Below, piece by piece: positions 6,958 through 11,032 of a stretch of DNA of 11,032 nucleotides; the first letter of the stretch is position 1; each line of letters begins with the position of its first letter. The position numbers and the translations under genes are program-made. The notes beneath the pieces were generated by a model. That model was not told where the DNA came from. It did no database searches and saw only the letters and a list, made by a program, of their open reading frames with translations. Where the stretch lies: positions 1 to 11,032 of the forward strand of contig NZ_CALCYR010000189.1 of NCBI RefSeq assembly GCF_937906425.1, in the 5' to 3' direction. The DNA is from an uncultured Methanobrevibacter sp. GTDB taxonomy: Archaea; Methanobacteriota; Methanobacteria; Methanobacteriales; Methanobacteriaceae.

Positions 6958-7017
6958 AGATTGTTAATAACTTATTGATAAATTCAGGTTTCATAAAATA
7001 TCAATAAGTTACAATCT
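6958..7017. repeat. Long hairpin (13 + 6 bp stem) downstream of fdhC
   Basis: TAACTTATTGATA (6968-6980) pairs perfectly with 6999-7011, and AGATTG (6958-6963) with CAATCT (7012-7017), leaving one 4-nt bulge and an 18-nt loop. It is 80-140 nt past the fdhC stop and may protect or end the fdhC mRNA, or bind a protein dimer. Confidence 0.65.
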
Positions 7018-7039
7018 AAATTGGAAGATTACATATAAA

Positions 7040-7092
7040 AAATTTTTATATATAACCAGTTAAATTTTATCGATTTAATCAATAACTGTTAT
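7040..7092 (-). terminator. Probable fdhC terminator
   Basis: On the minus strand, directly after the fdhC stop, ATAACAGTTA (7083-7092) pairs with TAACTGGTTAT (7052-7062) with one bulge, and then a T-rich tract ending near 7040 follows. This is a plausible terminator, which would make fdhC a separate transcript from fdhAB. Confidence 0.5.
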
Positions 7093-7098
7093 AACTAT

Positions 7099-7923
7099 CT
7101 AGTCACGTAAGTATACGAACCAGTAAGCACATGCTACGAATACAGCAGCACCGACAATGTTACCTAAGGTTACAGGAATTAAGTTATTGACGAAGAATTG
7201 TGTCCAGGTTACAGGAGATCCTAAGAATATACCTAATGGTATAAAGAACATGTTTGCAACACTGTGCTCAAATCCAATACATACAAATGCCATAATTGGG
7301 AACCAAATTCCGAAGAATTTACCTACTACATCGTCAGCAGCATTAGCTAAGTATACAGCTAAACATACTAACCAGTTACAACCGATACCTCTGAGGAAAC
7401 ATTGTACCCAAGTTAAGGAAGCAGTAGATTTACCAGCTGCCATAAAGGTAGCTCCACCTAATGCTTTAGTGTTAGCAATAGTAATTGCACCTGCGGAAAA
7501 TGCTTCAGGTACCATAATACCGGTCATGTAAGCAAGTACATATGCTACAAAGAGAGCACCAACTAAGTTGAAGACCCAACTTCCTACCCAATTTTTGAGT
7601 AATCCTACAATATCAGTTTTACCGTCTAAAAGACCCATAGTCATAAACATTACGTCACCAGTGAATAACTCAGATCCACAGATAACTACCATAATTAAAC
7701 CTACAGGGAACACTGCCCCGAATAATAATTTAGAAATACCTACAGGAACTCCACCAGCAATAGCACCAGTATTTGCTACTTCTGCAAGTAAACCTCCGAA
7801 TGCAATATATGCACCTGCTAAGAAACCTAAAATAGCAAGTTTTAAAATAGGCATTTCACCTTTTGCGGTAGCTGCAGATGCAACTGCTTTTGCAGTATCT
7901 GCAGGACTTTTAAAAGAACTCAT
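7099..7923 (-). CDS. fdhC: Formate channel/transporter FdhC (formate/nitrite family)
   Basis: FdhC moves formate across the cytoplasmic membrane to supply FdhAB. The 274-residue protein is very hydrophobic, with about six membrane segments, beginning near residue 26 and ending near 271. It carries the FNT signature ICGSELFTGD (81-90) and the second conserved region GFEHSVANMFFIPLG (217-231), with H220 as the pore histidine of the family. NWLVCLAV (183-190) is also typical. Length is usual for FNT channels (250-290). The ATG at 7923 has GAGG 10 nt upstream. It is on the same strand as fdhAB, but an 850-bp spacer with terminator-like hairpins separates them. A nitrite or hydrosulfide channel of the same family is the alternative; proximity to fdhAB favours formate. 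Confidence 0.93.
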   Translation of the reverse strand: MSSFKSPADTAKAVASAATAKGEMPILKLAILGFLAGAYIAFGGLLAEVANTGAIAGGVPVGISKLLFGAVFPVGLIMVVICGSELFTGDVMFMTMGLLDGKTDIVGLLKNWVGSWVFNLVGALFVAYVLAYMTGIMVPEAFSAGAITIANTKALGGATFMAAGKSTASLTWVQCFLRGIGCNWLVCLAVYLANAADDVVGKFFGIWFPIMAFVCIGFEHSVANMFFIPLGIFLGSPVTWTQFFVNNLIPVTLGNIVGAAVFVACAYWFVYLRD

Positions 7924-7950
7924 GATATCTCAACCTCTTTTTTTAAATTA

Positions 7951-7992
7951 TCCCATATAAAAGTTCAATACTCCCATGAAAAAATTTCAATA
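7951..7992. repeat. ~20-bp direct repeat in the fdhC leader
   Basis: Two adjacent similar blocks begin with TCCCAT and end with TTCAATA (7951-7970 and 7972-7992), with a few mismatches and one extra base between them. They lie 28-70 bp before the fdhC start, overlapping a TATATG sequence, where an operator for fdhC could sit. The repressor, if any, is unknown. Confidence 0.45.
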
Positions 7993-8022
7993 AGAGAGCA
8001 TTAATTATAATTATTTATCATT

Positions 8023-8070
8023 CATATAAAAAGACTTTGCTATTAAAATCAAAAGAAAAGACTTATATAT
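8023..8070 (-). promoter_or_regulatory. Candidate TATA boxes for fdhC
   Basis: On the minus strand TTTTTATATG (8023-8032) and CATATATAAGT (about 8061-8071) resemble archaeal TATA boxes. They would give leaders of about 75 or 115 nt for fdhC. The second also reads as a TATA box on the plus strand. Assignment by eye in AT-rich DNA is weak. Confidence 0.3.
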
Positions 8071-8683
8071 GAAAAATGTTCACCATTTCTAAGTAAAAAA
8101 TGATGCAGAACGAAAATAATTTTAAAAAAAATAATTTTTGTTTAATAAAAAATCAAAAAAATATACAATTGTTTAATTTTGTAAGAAAATGGCAAGAATA
8201 ATATACAATTTTGATTGACCTAAATATTTACGAAATAAAATTGATTTCATATTGATTAAAAATCAAATCAATATCAAATTTTTTTAAGAGAATTTAATAG
8301 GAGATATGTAAAAAATAAGGACAATAAACTAATATTACATATACTACAATTCGTAAAAATCATTGAAAATTATGAAAAAATTTATAAAAATTTCCAAATC
8401 GATGATAACTTAACTTACATCAGTCAAAAAAATTATCAAAAAATGCGAAAAACACATGAAAAAGTACATTAAAATAGTTAAAAATACGACATGACTATAA
8501 AGGGAAAAAACGAAAAAAATTTATGAAAAATTTCAAAAAATTTCATCAAAAAACAGTGAATTTTTATGAAAAAAATTAGTAAAAAATCTATAATGATTAA
8601 TCATGATAAATTAAAAAAATTATAAAAATTTAGATAATGGCATTAAAAAAAATGTCTAAGATATAATAAAAATATGTATAAAT
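8071..8683. other. AT-rich spacer, no supported gene
   Basis: This part of the divergent spacer has no convincing gene or RNA. A frame on the plus strand is open from about 8260 to 8472 (reading ...NFQIDDNLTYISQKNY...), but it has no ATG, GTG or TTG until near its end. It may be the remains of a gene or chance. Runs like ATGAAAAAATTT recur, as expected for simple AT-rich sequence. Confidence 0.5.
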
Positions 8684-8781
8684 GGCCTTGTTGAAATCCT
8701 AAAAATTTTTATAAAAATTTTCTAAAATTACGGATTAAAATAACTAAAATAAATTTTTTAAAATAGGTTTTCAACATCCCC
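8684..8781. mobile_element. MITE-like element with 18-bp imperfect terminal inverted repeats
   Basis: GGCCTTGTTGAAATCCTA at 8684-8701 is matched in inverse by 8764-8781, which reads GGGGATGTTGAAAACCTA on the minus strand: 14 of 18 identical, with TGTTGAAA-CCTA shared. The 98-bp unit has no coding capacity and an AT-rich interior. GG ends with a TGTTGAAA core look like insertion-sequence termini, so this may be a non-autonomous or decayed element. No clear target-site duplication is visible, and no transposase is in the window, so the call is tentative. Confidence 0.4.
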
Positions 8782-8893
8782 AATAAAATAAAATAATATA
8801 AGTTTTTAAAAAAAAAGTTCAAAATAAAAAATTAAAAAGAAGCCTAGAAAAGCTTTAAAACTATAAAAAAAGGATAATATATTTAAATGATAA

Positions 8894-8902
8894 TATATAA
8901 AA
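8894..8902 (+). promoter_or_regulatory. Candidate TATA box for the adhesin-like gene
   Basis: TATATAAAA is the best archaeal TATA-like match upstream of the gene starting at 9110. It would place the transcript start near 8925 and give a leader of about 185 nt that contains the nested inverted repeats at 8949-9053. AT-rich surroundings make this uncertain. Confidence 0.25.
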
Positions 8903-8948
8903 TTATTACTACGATTGTAAATTATATACATATAATATCTATTTTAAG

Positions 8949-9053
8949 AAAAAACTGACAATCAGCAATGAAAATCAGTCAGTTAAATGTATTTAAATTA
9001 AGTCGTTAAATCATTAATCAAATCATTAAACATATTTAACTAGTCAGTTTTTT
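8949..9053. repeat. Nested inverted repeats in the leader of the adhesin-like gene
   Basis: AAAAAACTGAC (8949-8959) is perfectly inverted at 9043-9053 as GTCAGTTTTTT. Inside it, AGTTAAAT (8981-8988) is inverted at 9034-9041. Between them AAATCATTA occurs twice. The structure lies 57-160 bp before the start codon and could be a regulatory hairpin in the mRNA leader or paired operator sites. Confidence 0.5.
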
Positions 9054-9109
9054 ACATAATTAAGATATTAATTCATTAATAAAAATTTACTCTTAAAAAG
9101 GAGGATAAA

Positions 9110-10747
9110 ATGAAAAATAAAATTATAGTATCTTTATTGCTTGTTTTATTAGTTGCTATTTCCCTTTCTGCAGTCAGTGCAGAGGATAATGCAATAGATG
9201 ATGCTATATCCGATAGCACTGATGCTATTTCAATTGATGACAGTGCTACAGATTCAATAACAGATGAAATTAGTAAAAATAGTGATGGCAAGGCATTAAG
9301 TGATATTGGAGGAAACAATATCGTACCGGCTCATACTCAAGACATTACAAATGATAGTGAAATAAAGAAAAGTATGAACCAATATGTTAGCAATAACACT
9401 ATTGAACTAGAAGGCCTTGTCAATCTCAGTAAAACCAATTATACTGTGGAAATGAACAATCCAATAGTCTTAAATGCTTCTTACAGAATCCATGGAGGAA
9501 TATTCCACAATATGAATAACCTGGATTATTTCTTTGAGGTGACTCCAAAATCTCAAAACGGTCCTATTGAAGTGGAACTTGACAGTTGTACATTTGTTGT
9601 AAAAGGCAATGAGAACATTATGATTGCAACAGGTGAAAACATAACTTCAAGAAATTACATTAACCTTGCAGCAATCACAATCAAGAACTGCAAGATCATT
9701 GCAGCAAACAATGAAACAGACATTTCCAATGTTATATTGCTCAATATCAATACTGACAGACCTACAGCAGGCAGCAGCGGTAGAATTTATCTTAGCGCAA
9801 ATACTTTAAATGGAGCAACAGGATTGAAAATAGGCGACATTATTTATAATCTAAGTGATAGTGACACCATAATCCTTCCAAATGTTACCATAAAATATGA
9901 CACACATATTGAAATGGCCAACATTACAACATTGGCATATGATCCAAATGTGGACGATATAAGTTATTATCCAATTAAATTAATAGACGAAGATGGAAAT
10001 CCAGTTGTAGGTCCATTAGTAACAATATATGGAGACCGTATTGATGGAATGCTTATGATAGCAACCGATGAAAACGGTACTGCAAAATTGCCATTGAAAT
10101 TTAATGAAACTGGATCCGTATATGCAGTATTTGCAGGAAATGACAATTATAATGCTGCTTCAATGGAAGTTGGAACCATAACTGTCAATAAAAAAGCAAG
10201 TTATTTAACAGTTAAAAACTATTCCTTCAAAACAACTGCTACAAAAACATTGACTGCTACATTTAAAGACAAAAATGGAAATCTTGTTAAAGGAAGAAAG
10301 GTTACATTTACAGTTTATGGCAAAACATATACAGCTACAACAAATGCAAAGGGTGTTGCAAGTGTAAAAATCAGCCTAGTTAGAGGCGGAACTTACACTT
10401 ACACAGCTAAATTTGCAGGAGATGCTGTTTACAAAACCGTAACCTCTAAAGGAACTCTTAAATTGACCAAAGTTGCCAGCGCTTTAACAGTTAAAAAATA
10501 CACATTTAAAAAGGCTGCTAAAAAAACCATTAAGGTAACTTTAAAATCCGGTTCCACTCTCCTTAAAAGCAAAAAGGTTAGCATAAAAGTTAATGGAAAA
10601 ACATTTTCAGCTAAAACCAACTCCAAGGGAGTTGCAAGCATTGTTATTAAATTAACTAAAAAAGGAACATTTTCCTACACTGCTAAATTCGCAGGAGATG
10701 TAACCTACAAAGCTAGCAGCAAAGCTCAAAAAATTGTTATCAAGTAA
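9110..10747 (+). CDS. Secreted adhesin-like protein with Ig-type repeats
   Basis: The 545-residue protein has a clear Sec signal peptide: MKNK, a hydrophobic stretch at 5-20, and probable cleavage after AVSA (residue 24). An acidic Asp/Ser-rich segment (25-60) follows. A region at about 95-275 rich in N, T, I and V, with short beta-strand-like repeats, may be a beta-helix or beta-sandwich. Three Ig-like domains follow at about 286-362, 364-455 and 457-545, each with a G-x-A/T-K or KGVAS turn and a Y-A-x-FAG(N/D)--Y closing motif; the last two are clearly related. This resembles the adhesin-like proteins of Methanobrevibacter, thought to bind host, partner cells or surfaces. There is no C-terminal membrane anchor, sorting motif or recognisable pseudomurein-binding repeat. 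The ATG follows GGAGG with a 5-nt spacer. The gene stands alone and points away from the fdh locus. The ligand is unknown. Confidence 0.88.
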   Translation: MKNKIIVSLLLVLLVAISLSAVSAEDNAIDDAISDSTDAISIDDSATDSITDEISKNSDGKALSDIGGNNIVPAHTQDITNDSEIKKSMNQYVSNNTIELEGLVNLSKTNYTVEMNNPIVLNASYRIHGGIFHNMNNLDYFFEVTPKSQNGPIEVELDSCTFVVKGNENIMIATGENITSRNYINLAAITIKNCKIIAANNETDISNVILLNINTDRPTAGSSGRIYLSANTLNGATGLKIGDIIYNLSDSDTIILPNVTIKYDTHIEMANITTLAYDPNVDDISYYPIKLIDEDGNPVVGPLVTIYGDRIDGMLMIATDENGTAKLPLKFNETGSVYAVFAGNDNYNAASMEVGTITVNKKASYLTVKNYSFKTTATKTLTATFKDKNGNLVKGRKVTFTVYGKTYTATTNAKGVASVKISLVRGGTYTYTAKFAGDAVYKTVTSKGTLKLTKVASALTVKKYTFKKAAKKTIKVTLKSGSTLLKSKKVSIKVNGKTFSAKTNSKGVASIVIKLTKKGTFSYTAKFAGDVTYKASSKAQKIVIK

Positions 10748-10771
10748 TTAAAAAGCAATTTATTTTTAAAA

Positions 10772-10830
10772 AAGTAATAAGAAACATATTCCATGCATAT
10801 GCACTTATTACTTACTATTTTTATTTTTTT
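10772..10830 (+). terminator. Hairpin plus T-rich terminator after the adhesin-like gene
   Basis: AAGTAATAAG (10772-10781) pairs perfectly with CTTATTACTT (10804-10813) and is followed by a T-rich tract to 10830, 25 nt after the stop codon. The loop ends with a second palindrome, TGCATATGCA (10794-10803). It is a good terminator for the plus-strand gene. Confidence 0.75.
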
Positions 10831-10851
10831 AAGACAATTTTAAACAATATT

Positions 10852-11032
10852 CTATTTTTATTTAAGTTCATACAAGTAAAACAAGCCATTTTCAGAACTT
10901 TTAAAACTGATTGCCTATTTTTATTTAAGTTCATACAAGTAAAACAAGCCATTTTCAGAACTTTTAAAACTGATTGCCTATTTTTATTTAAGTTCATACA
11001 AGTAAAACAAGCCATTTTCAGAACTTTTAAAA
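10852..11032. repeat. 63-bp perfect tandem repeat array, cut by the window end
   Basis: Units run 10852-10914, 10915-10977 and 10978-11032 (the last cut at 55 bases), with no mismatch between them. The array begins just after the adhesin terminator and probably continues outside. Each unit contains AAGTTC and GAACTT arms 25 nt apart, so it can form a weak hairpin. Because 63 is a multiple of three, one frame on each strand is open throughout; the minus-strand frame repeats MACFTCMNLNKNR, but no Shine-Dalgarno precedes its ATG. All of the unit is repeated, so there is no repeat-plus-unique-spacer pattern and it is not a CRISPR array. Confidence 0.95.

Noticed and set aside
8260..8472. Plus-strand open frame of about 65-70 codons in the fdhC-adhesin spacer
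   Set aside because: It has no ATG, GTG or TTG before its last few codons, no recognisable domain and a Lys/Asn/Ile-rich composition expected from AT-rich DNA.
10821..11015. Minus-strand gene encoding repeated MACFTCMNLNKNRQSVLKVLK
   Set aside because: The openness follows from a period divisible by three, no Shine-Dalgarno precedes the ATG, and the plus strand is equally open. It was kept only as a question in the repeat finding.
10852..11032. CRISPR array at the right edge
   Set aside because: All 63 bases of each unit are repeated exactly, so there are no unique spacers, and no cas gene is in the window.

Overview
The window looks like a piece of a Methanobrevibacter-type genome (order Methanobacteriales). 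It is very AT-rich. It encodes a coenzyme F420-linked formate dehydrogenase of the methanogen type with a Cys (not selenocysteine) catalytic subunit, and its Shine-Dalgarno sites are of the GGAG / GGTGAT kind. It also carries a large secreted adhesin-like protein with Ig-type repeats, a protein class abundant in gut and rumen Methanobrevibacter. The genus is inferred from gene content and composition; no database search was run.

Positions 138-7923 hold six genes, all on the minus strand, read from right to left: fdhC (formate/nitrite-family channel), an 850-bp spacer, fdhA and fdhB (catalytic and F420-reducing subunits, 25 bp apart), a 532-bp spacer, mobB (GTP-binding molybdopterin dinucleotide protein with an extra C-terminal module), a 62-residue protein, and moaA (first step of molybdopterin synthesis). 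Together they form a formate-use locus. FdhC brings formate in, FdhAB oxidises it to CO2 and reduces F420, and MoaA and MobB help make the molybdenum or tungsten pterin cofactor that FdhA needs. The small protein is not random filler: over 48 gap-free residues it aligns with the C-terminal module of the neighbouring MobB.

The spacers hold most of the unexplained structure. fdhB is followed by a hairpin plus T-rich terminator. The fdhC-fdhA spacer has a probable fdhC terminator, a long hairpin, five ~31-bp palindromic repeat units, a 20-bp perfect palindrome and a repeated 13-mer, so fdhA probably has its own regulated promoter. mobB is flanked by two different tandem duplications, 74 bp upstream and 44 bp across its stop codon.

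Positions 7924-9109 form a long AT-rich divergent spacer without a convincing gene. It contains a 98-bp MITE-like element and nested inverted repeats in the probable leader of the next gene. Positions 9110-10747 (plus strand) encode the secreted adhesin-like protein, followed by a terminator hairpin. The window ends inside a perfect 63-bp tandem repeat array that continues past its edge. No tRNA, rRNA, transposase, CRISPR array or defence gene was seen.
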